From the NCBI GenBank assembly GCA_030830595.1, contig JAURMS010000132.1:1-45325 (forward strand): a stretch of 45,325 nucleotides of DNA, in the 5' to 3' direction. The position numbers and the translations under genes were made by a program. Source of the stretch: Gammaproteobacteria bacterium. Lineage in GTDB: Bacteria > Pseudomonadota > Gammaproteobacteria > Steroidobacterales > Steroidobacteraceae. The stretch's first letter is position 1, and each line of letters starts with the position of its first letter. Positions 38,468-45,325 of the stretch are shown piece after piece. The notes under the pieces are model-generated. The model saw nothing but the letters and a program-made list of their open reading frames with translations. It was not told the origin of the DNA and ran no database searches.

Positions 38468-39619
38468 ATGACCCCCCGAAATCGCCTTTGCTGGCTGCCT
38501 TGCCTGGTTGCGGTCCTGGTGTGTGCCGGACCCCAGCCTGCGGCTGCTGCCGACAAGGAAGCGGAGCTGGCCGGCCTGAAGGAACGCATCGGGCGCCTGC
38601 AGCGCGACATGCAGCAGGATCTCAGCCGCCGGGACCGCCTGGCGGCGGCCCTGCGGGATGCGGAGCGCGAGGTCGCCGCAGCGCGCAGTCGTCTGGATCG
38701 CGCCACGCGTGAGCTGGCCCTGACCGATGGGCGCCTCGAGACGCTGGCCGGGCAGCAGGCCGAGACCCGTCGGGCACTCGCCACCCAGCGGCGCGCCCTG
38801 GCTGGCGCGCTGCGCGCGGCTTACCTCGCCGGCCGGGAAGAGCATCTCAAGCTCCTGCTGAGCCAGCGCGATCCGGCCCGCCTGGGCCGCCTGTTCACCT
38901 ACTACGGCTATCTCGGCCGAGCCCGGGCCGGAGCCATCGAGGGCATCGAGGCTTCGCTCGTGCGCCTCACCGAACTCGAGGAGCAGCTCACCGAGGAGCG
39001 AATCCTCCGGGCAGGCCAGCAATCGCTGCGGGAGCGGGAACTGCTGGCGCTCGAAGAGGCCCGCGGCCAGCGCAAGCAGGCCCTTGGTGCCATGAACGCC
39101 CGGATCGGCAGCAACCAGGCCGCCCTGGCCGGCCTGCGCCGCGAAGCGCAGGCGCTGGAGAAACTGCTGGAGGCGCTGAGGCGCGAGACGGCCGGCGGGT
39201 CGGCGCCGGCCGGGCAGCCGTTTGCCAGGGTCAAGGGTCGTTTGCCCTGGCCGGTGAAGGGCCGGGTAACCGCCAATTTCGGCCAGTCGCGCGGCGGTGG
39301 CTTGCGCTGGAACGGCATCGCCATTGCGGCTGACCGTGGCACGGCGGTGTCGGCGCCTTATGCGGGGAAGGTGGTGTATTCCGACTGGTTGCCGGGTCTG
39401 GGGCTTCTGCTCATTATCGACCACGGGGGCGGGTACATGACCCTGTACGGGCATAATGAACAGCTGTACAAGGCCGTGGGCGAGGCGGTGAGCGCCGGTG
39501 AAACCATCGCGACGGTCGGCGACAGCGGCGGGCGCGGTCGTCCGGAGTTGTATCTCGAAGTGAGACGGGGCAAGGTGCCCGAGGATCCGCGGCGCTGGTT
39601 CCGCGGCTCACCCAGGTAA
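38468..39619 (+). CDS. envC: Murein hydrolase activator EnvC
   Basis: A 383-aa periplasmic protein that activates the amidases AmiA/AmiB during septal peptidoglycan splitting. A signal peptide (about 1-27, ending AAA) precedes a long coiled coil (about 28-125 and 155-240) rich in Arg, Glu and Leu. The C-terminal LytM/M23 domain (about 260-375) has RLPWPVKGRVTANFG, APYAGKVVYSDWLPGLG, IIDHGGGYMTLYGH and VGDSGG.GRPELYLEVR. The first zinc-ligand segment reads NGIAIAAD where active enzymes have H.GIDI, so the domain has lost its own hydrolase site, as known for EnvC. It follows the divergent rhodanese gene, and a c-di-GMP gene comes 13 bp later. Confidence 0.93.
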   Translation: MTPRNRLCWLPCLVAVLVCAGPQPAAAADKEAELAGLKERIGRLQRDMQQDLSRRDRLAAALRDAEREVAAARSRLDRATRELALTDGRLETLAGQQAETRRALATQRRALAGALRAAYLAGREEHLKLLLSQRDPARLGRLFTYYGYLGRARAGAIEGIEASLVRLTELEEQLTEERILRAGQQSLRERELLALEEARGQRKQALGAMNARIGSNQAALAGLRREAQALEKLLEALRRETAGGSAPAGQPFARVKGRLPWPVKGRVTANFGQSRGGGLRWNGIAIAADRGTAVSAPYAGKVVYSDWLPGLGLLLIIDHGGGYMTLYGHNEQLYKAVGEAVSAGETIATVGDSGGRGRPELYLEVRRGKVPEDPRRWFRGSPR

Positions 39620-39632
39620 AGTCGAGGAGTTC

Positions 39633-41816
39633 ATGGAACTGGCACTGCCGTCCTTCCTGCAGGGCAACAAGCCTGATCTCGAGCCGCATGGCCAGGTTCT
39701 CAAGAGCCTCGTGCCGAAGGCGGCCGGCATCGGGTTCTATGACGCCCGCGGTGCCAGGCTCTGGTTCCTGGAGGGCTACGACGGTCCCGAGCCGCAGCCC
39801 CTGGTCGACGAAGCCCTCGCCAAGGCGCCTCCCGCCAACAGCGGCGAGATCGAGGGCTTCATGCGCGACTTCCACGGCGCGCCCGCCTACGCCTTCCGGC
39901 TGCGCAACGAGCAGGGCGAGGTCACCGCCGTCGCCGTCCTGCTCACCCGCAGCGCAGAGAGCAAGCCGCTGTCCTTCATCAGTCACCTGGTGAAACCTGC
40001 GCTGGAGTGCCTGGCCCGCGAGCTTTCCATCCGCCACCTCGTGCAGACGATGAGTGACGAGCTGGCTGCCCGCGACGGGGACCTCGACTTGTTGCTCAAG
40101 GTGGCACCGGATGATGTCGGCACGCCCCAGCAGGCGGATGAACTCGGGGCCCTGGTCCAGTCCTGCGTCGATCATCTTGGTTGCGAGCTCTGTGCCCTGG
40201 TGGTGCCTGAGCGCAGCATCGCGGTCTGCAAGGCGCCTGCTGGGACCAAACCGGCGGTGAGCGTCCTGACCGCCACCCATCGCCACCTGTTCAACTGGGC
40301 GCAGCTGCAGCGCCGGCCGCTGGTTATCAACAAGGCCAACGCCACCCCGGGCGGCCTGCCACGCTACAAGATCCTGTCCTTGCCCATCCGTCATGCCGGC
40401 GGGCGGGTCACGGGGTTCCTGGCGCTGTTCAGGTCCCCGGACGGCGCGGACTTCGACGGACGCGTCCAGCGCCTGTGCGAGTTGTTGACCCGCAAGATCG
40501 GCGCCGCACTGCGCACCAATTTCGATGCGACCACCTCCCTGCTCACGCGTCCTGCTTTCGAGGTGCAGGTGCAGGCCGCCATGGCGACCGCCACCGTGGC
40601 CGATCACAGCGTCCTGTACATCGACGTCGACAGCCTGCACGTGATCAATGACAACTTCGGGATGCCGGTCGGCGACGAGGTCATCACCAAGATCGCCGAG
40701 ATCCTGGCACGCAAGCAGCGACCGGGTGCCCTGGCGGCGCGGATTGCCGGCGATCGGTTTGCGGTGTTCATGCCCGACTGCGGTCTCGAGCCCGCCCGCG
40801 AGATCGCCCTCACGCTGTGTCGCCAGTGCTCCGACCTCACCTATGCCCGCGGCAAGGGTACGGTCCACGTATCGGTCAGCATCGGTGTGGCGCAACTCAA
40901 CCTGGAGTCACGGCACCCGCTCGGCCACGGCCTGGCCAATGCCGAGATCGCCTGCAAGGCGGCCAAGGATCGTGGCCGGGGCCGGGTGGAAACCTACGAC
41001 GACAAGGATGCCAGCATCGTCCGGCGCAGTTCGGACGTGATGGTGGTGCAGCAGGTCCACGAGGCCCTGGAGCATGACCGCTTCACGTTGTTTGCCCAGC
41101 CCATCGTCCCCCTTGGCGCGGTCGCGACCGAGCCGCGATTCGAGCTGTTGCTGCGCATGCTCGGGGCCGGGGGTGAGCCGGTCGAGCCGGACAAGTTCCT
41201 GTCGGCCGCCGAGCGCTACCAGGTGATGCCTCGTATCGATCGCTGGGTGGTCAATCACGCCCTCACCGCACTGAAGCCGCAGGCGAAGCTGCTGCGCGGC
41301 AAGCCCATGCGTTTCTCCATCAATGTCTCAGGCCCGTCACTGGCGGACGAGACCTTCCTGGAATTCCTCGAAAAGGCCATCCAGGGGTCGGGACTGCCGC
41401 CCCAGTGCCTGTGTTTCGAGTTGACCGAGACCGCCGCGGTGTCCAACCTGGAGCGCGCGGACCGCCTGATGCAGCGCGTACGAGCCCTGGGCAGCACCTT
41501 TGCGCTGGACGACTTCGGCACCGGACTGTCCTCGCTCTCCTACCTGAAATCCCTGCCGGTTTCGGTGCTCAAGATCGACGGCAGCTTTACCCGCGATGCG
41601 CTCAACAACCCACGCACCGAATCGATGGTCCGGGCGATTGCCCAGCTGGCCCAGACCATGAATATGGAGACCATCGCGGAATTCGTGGAGACCCAGGAAC
41701 AGAAACTGCACATGGCTGCGCTCGGCGTCGATTTCGCCCAGGGCCATGCGGTCGGCACACCCTTGCCGCTTCAGGAACTGTTTCGCAAGCTGGCAAGCTA
41801 CACCAACGGATCCTGA
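39633..41816 (+). CDS. GAF-GGDEF-EAL protein, likely c-di-GMP phosphodiesterase
   Basis: A 727-aa cytoplasmic protein without membrane segments. An unassigned N-terminal domain (1-140) precedes a GAF-like sensor (about 155-295). The GGDEF domain (about 300-455) keeps FDATTSLLTRPAFE and DVDSLHVINDNFG, but its signature is IAGDRFAVFMP, so cyclase activity is doubtful. The EAL domain (about 475-720) has FELLLRM with the metal-binding Glu kept, plus INVSGPSL, ELTETAAV, LDDFGTGLSSL, LKIDGSF, IAEFVET and FAQGHAVGTPLPL. All residues expected for phosphodiesterase activity are there. It starts 13 bp after envC, with GAGG-like sequence upstream, so the two are probably co-transcribed. Confidence 0.9.
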   Translation: MELALPSFLQGNKPDLEPHGQVLKSLVPKAAGIGFYDARGARLWFLEGYDGPEPQPLVDEALAKAPPANSGEIEGFMRDFHGAPAYAFRLRNEQGEVTAVAVLLTRSAESKPLSFISHLVKPALECLARELSIRHLVQTMSDELAARDGDLDLLLKVAPDDVGTPQQADELGALVQSCVDHLGCELCALVVPERSIAVCKAPAGTKPAVSVLTATHRHLFNWAQLQRRPLVINKANATPGGLPRYKILSLPIRHAGGRVTGFLALFRSPDGADFDGRVQRLCELLTRKIGAALRTNFDATTSLLTRPAFEVQVQAAMATATVADHSVLYIDVDSLHVINDNFGMPVGDEVITKIAEILARKQRPGALAARIAGDRFAVFMPDCGLEPAREIALTLCRQCSDLTYARGKGTVHVSVSIGVAQLNLESRHPLGHGLANAEIACKAAKDRGRGRVETYDDKDASIVRRSSDVMVVQQVHEALEHDRFTLFAQPIVPLGAVATEPRFELLLRMLGAGGEPVEPDKFLSAAERYQVMPRIDRWVVNHALTALKPQAKLLRGKPMRFSINVSGPSLADETFLEFLEKAIQGSGLPPQCLCFELTETAAVSNLERADRLMQRVRALGSTFALDDFGTGLSSLSYLKSLPVSVLKIDGSFTRDALNNPRTESMVRAIAQLAQTMNMETIAEFVETQEQKLHMAALGVDFAQGHAVGTPLPLQELFRKLASYTNGS

Positions 41817-41833
41817 GACCCGGGCGACTGCCG

Positions 41834-43168
41834 ATGCTGCTTCGCTGCTTGCCGATTGCCGCTGCGCTGCTGATGTGGCCCTCGCTCGAGGCCCTTGCCC
41901 GGCCACTGGTGCTGGCGGGTGGTACCGTGATTCATGGCTATTCCCACGCGCCCCTGCGCAACGGTGTCATCGTCATCGAGGGCGAGCGCATCACCGCAGT
42001 GGGAACGGTGGACTCCGTCAGCCTGCCGCCGGATGCCGAGGTCATCTCCACCGAGGGCATGACCGTCTTGCCCGGCCTGTGGGATCTGCAGGTCCACCTC
42101 GATCGGATCGGCAGTGCCGACGAGGAACGTTGGCGTGAGGTGTACCTGCCGATCGTACCGAGGGTGGTTGGACCGCTGGTGGCGCGCCAGCTCCTCGAGG
42201 CAGGGGTGACCAGCATCCGGGCCATGCCTACCAGTGCACGAGCCGGCCTCGGCCTGGCCGAGCGCGTGCGTGAAAAGCGGGTCGATGGCCCGACGATACA
42301 CGCCACGGGCCGCGCGCTCGGCAAGCTGTCTCGCTTCCCCGGGGAGCCTGTCTTTCAGGTCACCGGAGCCCAGTCTGCAGCCGCCCAGGTGGCGGAACTC
42401 GCCCGGGCGGGAGCCGGCTTCATCGTGCTGGAACAACTCGAGCTCTGGTCGGCAGATGAGCTTGCTGCGGCCGTCGGCGAAGCGCGCATCCGCGCATTGA
42501 AGGTGTTCGCACGCGGCGAGGGCTCACGGTCCGTCGAACGTGCGCTGGAGGCGGGTGTGGACGGTTTTATCGGCATGGACTTCGGCACCGAGCCGGCCAT
42601 CCCGGCGGCAACCCTGGAGAAGATCGCCGCGCGCGCGCGCGCCACCGACAAGCCGCCTCTCAGCTGGACCCCAGCCGTTTCCGGGGTCCTCAATTACGAG
42701 GCCTTGCGCCGCGATCCGGAGCCGCTCGATGACCCGGCCAGTTTCGCCGGCCTGCCGCCGCTGATGAGCATGGACTTGCAGGCCTCGATGCGTTATCTCG
42801 ACCGCGTGCGCTGGTACGACATGCCGGCCCTGCGGGCCGCTGGCCTGTGTCCGAAGTTGCGGCAACTTCAGGAGGCTGGAGTGCGGCTGGTGATAGGCAG
42901 TGATTCCGGAGCCCCTGGCCATCTGCACACGCGTGCCGCCTGGCAGGAGGTGGATGACTGGGTGCGTAACTGCGGCATCGACCCTATGTTTGCCATCCAG
43001 GCCGCCACGCGTGAGGCTGCGGCAGCCATGGGTCTCGAGCACGAGTCCGGCACCCTCTCACCCGGCAAGTACGCCGACATCATCGCGGTGCGGGGTGATC
43101 TCCTGCGGCATCCCGCGCTCCTGCAGCGGCTCGACATCATCATTCGTCACGGGCGGCGCTTCCGCTAG
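41834..43168 (+). CDS. Amidohydrolase-family protein lacking most metal ligands
   Basis: A 444-aa secreted protein with a signal peptide (about 1-21, ending ALA). It has the amidohydrolase frame: LAGGTVIHGY, IEGERITAVG, the barrel start VLPGLWDLQVHL, GVTSIRAM, the segment ALEAGVDGFIG, VIGSDSGAP and the composite tail GTLSPGKYADIIAV. In imidazolonepropionase-like relatives the metal ligands are HxH, a Lys, two His and an Asp. Here HxH is QVH, the HAHG-like segment is FARGEG, and EH after AGVD is replaced, so mainly one His and the late Asp remain. It may be a pseudoenzyme or use different chemistry. The ATG at 41834 was chosen because it starts the signal peptide; upstream frame is a shadow. 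Confidence 0.85.
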   Translation: MLLRCLPIAAALLMWPSLEALARPLVLAGGTVIHGYSHAPLRNGVIVIEGERITAVGTVDSVSLPPDAEVISTEGMTVLPGLWDLQVHLDRIGSADEERWREVYLPIVPRVVGPLVARQLLEAGVTSIRAMPTSARAGLGLAERVREKRVDGPTIHATGRALGKLSRFPGEPVFQVTGAQSAAAQVAELARAGAGFIVLEQLELWSADELAAAVGEARIRALKVFARGEGSRSVERALEAGVDGFIGMDFGTEPAIPAATLEKIAARARATDKPPLSWTPAVSGVLNYEALRRDPEPLDDPASFAGLPPLMSMDLQASMRYLDRVRWYDMPALRAAGLCPKLRQLQEAGVRLVIGSDSGAPGHLHTRAAWQEVDDWVRNCGIDPMFAIQAATREAAAAMGLEHESGTLSPGKYADIIAVRGDLLRHPALLQRLDIIIRHGRRFR

Positions 43169-43197
43169 CGGCGGCCGTTACCACCAGGGAGTCATCC

Positions 43198-43560
43198 ATG
43201 CCTCGTTTCGTCCTGCGCGCCGCCATCGCTGCCCTGGGCCTGTGGCTCGCCAGCGCATGGGTCGATGGCCTGGTCATCGAGACGCCCCTGACGCTGCTGT
43301 TCGCCGCCCTGCTGCTCGGCATCGTCAACGCGCTCGTGAGGCCGCTCCTGATCCTGCTGACCCTGCCTTTCCTGGTGCTGAGCCTGGGCCTGTTTCTGTT
43401 GGTGATCAACGCCCTGATGCTGGGCCTGGTCGCTGCGCTGCTGCCCGACATGCGCCTTGATGGCTTCCTGTCGGCGGTGGGTGCCGCGCTGATCGTCAGC
43501 GTGGTCAGCCTGGCCGGGTCACTCGCCTTCGGTTCAACCAACGATTTGCGTAACCGGTGA
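43198..43560 (+). CDS. Small membrane protein, phage holin 4 superfamily-like (YvlD-type)
   Basis: A 120-aa protein with four hydrophobic segments (about 3-22, 28-47, 50-80 and 90-110). NALVRPLLILLTLPFLVLSLGLFLLVINALML contains the family signature NxxxRPxLxLLTLPxxxLTxGLFxxxINA, seen in the phage holin 4_2 (DUF/YvlD) family. Despite the name, these are widespread chromosomal proteins, not evidence of a phage. Function is unknown. AGGGAG lies eight bases upstream of ATG 43198. The final 56 bases overlap the 3' end of the convergent EamA transporter gene. Confidence 0.87.
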   Translation: MPRFVLRAAIAALGLWLASAWVDGLVIETPLTLLFAALLLGIVNALVRPLLILLTLPFLVLSLGLFLLVINALMLGLVAALLPDMRLDGFLSAVGAALIVSVVSLAGSLAFGSTNDLRNR

Positions 43561-44407
43561 CCAGCGCGGTCGAGAGCAGGATAACCGCCATGCCGGCAAT
43601 CTGTGCCGCGGACAGCCGTTCGTCCAGCACCAGCCAGCCGAGCAGGGCGGCGACGCCCGGAATGACGTACCCAAACGAGCCGGCGATCACCGGCGTGGAC
43701 TGCCTGACCAGGAAGTTATAGGCGGAGTAGGCGATACAGGTACTCATCACCGTCAGCCACAGGAAGGCGGTGGTGGCTTCAGGTGTCCAGTCGGTGTCGA
43801 AGGGCTCACCCGAGACCTGAGACCAGGTCAACAAGCCGAGTCCACCAACCAGCATCTGCATGGCCAGCACTGTCTCGGGCGGATTGGCTGTCTCGATGTT
43901 GCGGTAATAGATCGTCGCTACGGACCAGCCGAGGCATCCGACCAGCACCACTCCGGACCAGGCCAACTCGCTGGTGTCGGCGTTGCCGAAGGGATCGAGC
44001 ACCAACGCCACGCCTATGACGCCCAGCAGCAAGCCCACCATGGCTGTAGCGTCGAGTCGGCTGGCCCGTGGACCGAGGGTGCCGAGCCCGGCAATCATCA
44101 GAGAAGACGTCGCATTGAGCAGTGCGCCAACGTTGGAAGGCACGTGCTGAAAGCCGAGCGCATTGCAACCGTTGCTGATGAGGATGGCGCCGGTGGCCAG
44201 CAGTACGACCTGCCGAAGGTCGTCACGGCCCAGCTTCGGCCGACCGTGTCGCCACCACGCGAGCGCACCCAGGAACAGGCCGGCGATCGTGAAGCGCAGC
44301 CCTGAAACGAGGAGTGCCGGCTCATCCATCACCAGGACCTTGGTGGCGAGCGGGCTAGATCCCCAGATGAGGTAGACCAGGACGAGCGCGATGACTACCG
44401 GGGACAA
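43505..44407 (-). CDS. EamA/DMT-family transporter
   Basis: A 300-aa inner-membrane protein with about ten hydrophobic helices, in two repeated EamA halves (about 5-130 and 145-285). The first half begins with VIALVLVYLIWGSSPLATKVLV, a typical start with the WGS motif, and the second ends with VIPGVAALLGWLVLDERLSAAQIAGMAVIL, the usual GE-like signature of the drug/metabolite transporter superfamily. The substrate, perhaps an amino acid or metabolite being exported, cannot be told. The gene begins directly at the end of the OPT-transporter gene (no bases between stop and ATG), so they are likely one operon. Its 3' end overlaps the small membrane-protein gene by 56 bp on the other strand. Confidence 0.9.
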   Translation of the reverse strand: MSPVVIALVLVYLIWGSSPLATKVLVMDEPALLVSGLRFTIAGLFLGALAWWRHGRPKLGRDDLRQVVLLATGAILISNGCNALGFQHVPSNVGALLNATSSLMIAGLGTLGPRASRLDATAMVGLLLGVIGVALVLDPFGNADTSELAWSGVVLVGCLGWSVATIYYRNIETANPPETVLAMQMLVGGLGLLTWSQVSGEPFDTDWTPEATTAFLWLTVMSTCIAYSAYNFLVRQSTPVIAGSFGYVIPGVAALLGWLVLDERLSAAQIAGMAVILLSTALVTGYANRWLNRRRVTRPG

Positions 44408-45325
44408 TCAGGTCCTGCCCGCGCCCGCACTCCGGAAGATCCATGCGGCCACCAGTGCCAGCGCAGCGAGCCCTGCCCACTGCCCAGGCCGCCAATCAGC
44501 AGCCACTGCCAGCACGTTGGCATCGCCCGTGGCCACGATGGGAATGGCCAGCAGCACGCCCAGCAATGCCTCGCCGGCTATCAGTCCAGCTGCCAACAGC
44601 AAACCGGTCCGGCCCGCCTTCTCGACATCCAGGCCACGGGCGGCGAGGCGGCGACCCACCAGGTGCGCCAGCAACCCACCCGCGAAGATAGGCGTTGAAA
44701 GCTCGAGCGGCAGATAGATGCCCACCGCCACAGCCAGTACAGGCGCGCGCCACGTGCTGCCGACTCGACGAAGCTGTTCATCGAGCACGATCACGGCCAC
44801 GCCCACCGCGACACCCACGCCGATCATGGCCCAGGGCAGGCCGCCCAGGAACATGCCGCGGGCCACCGAGGCCATCAGGGTTGCCTGCGGCGCGGCCAGC
44901 GCATTCACGCCCTCGCGTGCCGGTTCACCGATACCGTAGGCCTCCATCAGCAGGTTGAGCACGGGTGCCATCACGGCGGCACTGCAGACCGCGCCGATGG
45001 CCAGCATCACCTGCTGGCGCCAGGGCGTGGCGCCGACCAGCTGGCCGGCCTTGAGGTCCTGCAGGTTGTCGCCGGCGATGGAGGCCGCATTACAGATCAC
45101 CGCACCGATCATGATCGCCGCCACCGGCCCGATGCTGGAGCCGCGGCCAAGCAGCGCGAGCAGCACCAGCGAGGCGAACAGGATGGTGGAGATGGTGATC
45201 CCGGAGACCGGGTTGTTCGAGGAGCCCACCAGGCCGGCCATGTAGCCGCTGACCGAGGAAAAGACGAAACCGGCGACCACCATGATGACGGCCATCGCCA
45301 GCGCCACGCCGAGGTTGTCCACCAC
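44408..45325 (-). CDS. OPT-family oligopeptide transporter, C-terminal part
   Basis: The last 305 codons of a polytopic inner-membrane transporter; the reading frame is open at the right edge of the window, so the N-terminal half lies outside. The stretch SSVSGYMAGLVGSSNNPVSG (in parts), then GDNLQDLKAGQLVGATPWRQQ, is characteristic of OPT/YSL-family proteins, as is LPLELSTPIFAGGLLAHLV near the end. About eight hydrophobic helices are visible. Bacterial OPT members take up oligopeptides or metal chelates, and the substrate here is unknown. EamA begins immediately after its stop. Confidence 0.9.
   Translation of the reverse strand: MVDNLGVALAMAVIMVVAGFVFSSVSGYMAGLVGSSNNPVSGITISTILFASLVLLALLGRGSSIGPVAAIMIGAVICNAASIAGDNLQDLKAGQLVGATPWRQQVMLAIGAVCSAAVMAPVLNLLMEAYGIGEPAREGVNALAAPQATLMASVARGMFLGGLPWAMIGVGVAVGVAVIVLDEQLRRVGSTWRAPVLAVAVGIYLPLELSTPIFAGGLLAHLVGRRLAARGLDVEKAGRTGLLLAAGLIAGEALLGVLLAIPIVATGDANVLAVAADWRPGQWAGLAALALVAAWIFRSAGAGRT

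Noticed and set aside
42629..42642. Run of CG dinucleotides
   Set aside because: A short run within the amidohydrolase-like gene that codes Ala/Arg codons; expected in GC-rich DNA.
43198..43560. Phage holin as evidence for a prophage
   Set aside because: The family is widespread on chromosomes and no other phage gene is near.
1..45325. tRNA, rRNA, CRISPR arrays and insertion sequences
   Set aside because: No cloverleaf-like segments, spaced direct repeats, transposase frames or terminal inverted repeats were recognised by eye; small RNAs could still be missed.

Overview
The window reads as a core-chromosome segment of a high-GC gammaproteobacterium, close to its replication origin. The evidence is the order dnaA-dnaN-recF-gyrB, followed by a plsC-type gene and glyS-glyQ, an order also known from Pseudomonas. 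Further support comes from glnA-ntrBC, trmL, secB-grxC-rhodanese-envC, a gammaproteobacterial-length GyrB (about 805 aa), GSI-beta type GlnA, and two Pseudomonas-type parS palindromes inside recF. I cannot place it below class. Coding is very dense, no gene-free stretch exceeds about 250 bases, and I saw no tRNA, rRNA, CRISPR array, prophage or insertion sequence.

Layout. 1-9725 (+): the end of a GspB-like gene, a FakA-FakB-like (DAK2+DegV) fusion, a Cys/Met-metabolism PLP enzyme, an AI-2E/PerM family membrane protein, uvrD, trkA and trkH. 9728-13055: a small TPR-like protein translationally coupled to a TRAP transporter (dctQ, dctM, +), and a TakP-like binding protein convergent to them (-). 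13185-19372 (+): dnaA, dnaN, recF, gyrB, with DnaA boxes on both sides of dnaA and an 84% A+T stretch before dnaN. 19385-23783 (-): SOUL protein, PlsC-like acyltransferase, glyS, glyQ. 24032-28551 (+): glnA behind a sigma-54 promoter with two NtrC-like sites, a DUF4124 protein, ntrB, ntrC.

28553-33372 (-): a BarA-like hybrid histidine kinase and, overlapping it by 4 bp, a REC-GGDEF-EAL response regulator. 33488-35617 (-): an aminotransferase and a class 1B dihydroorotate dehydrogenase. 35681-43560: trmL (+), gpsA, secB, grxC and rhodanese (-), then envC, a GAF-GGDEF-EAL protein, an amidohydrolase-like protein lacking most metal ligands, and a small membrane protein (+). 43505-45325 (-): a DMT/EamA exporter and the C-terminal part of an OPT transporter.

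How the parts work together: the origin block makes the replication initiator, clamp, gap-repair loader and gyrase, and recF also carries the likely ParB loading sites. glnA-ntrBC forms a self-contained nitrogen-response locus. Both EAL proteins keep the phosphodiesterase residues but have degenerate GGDEF motifs, so the window leans towards c-di-GMP breakdown, one copy of it under an adjacent phosphorelay kinase. No wholly new system is obvious. The most interesting points are the parS pair in recF, the fatty-acid-kinase fusion, the class 1B PyrD without PyrK, the kinase/EAL pair with palindromes at its promoter, and the metal-ligand-poor amidohydrolase.
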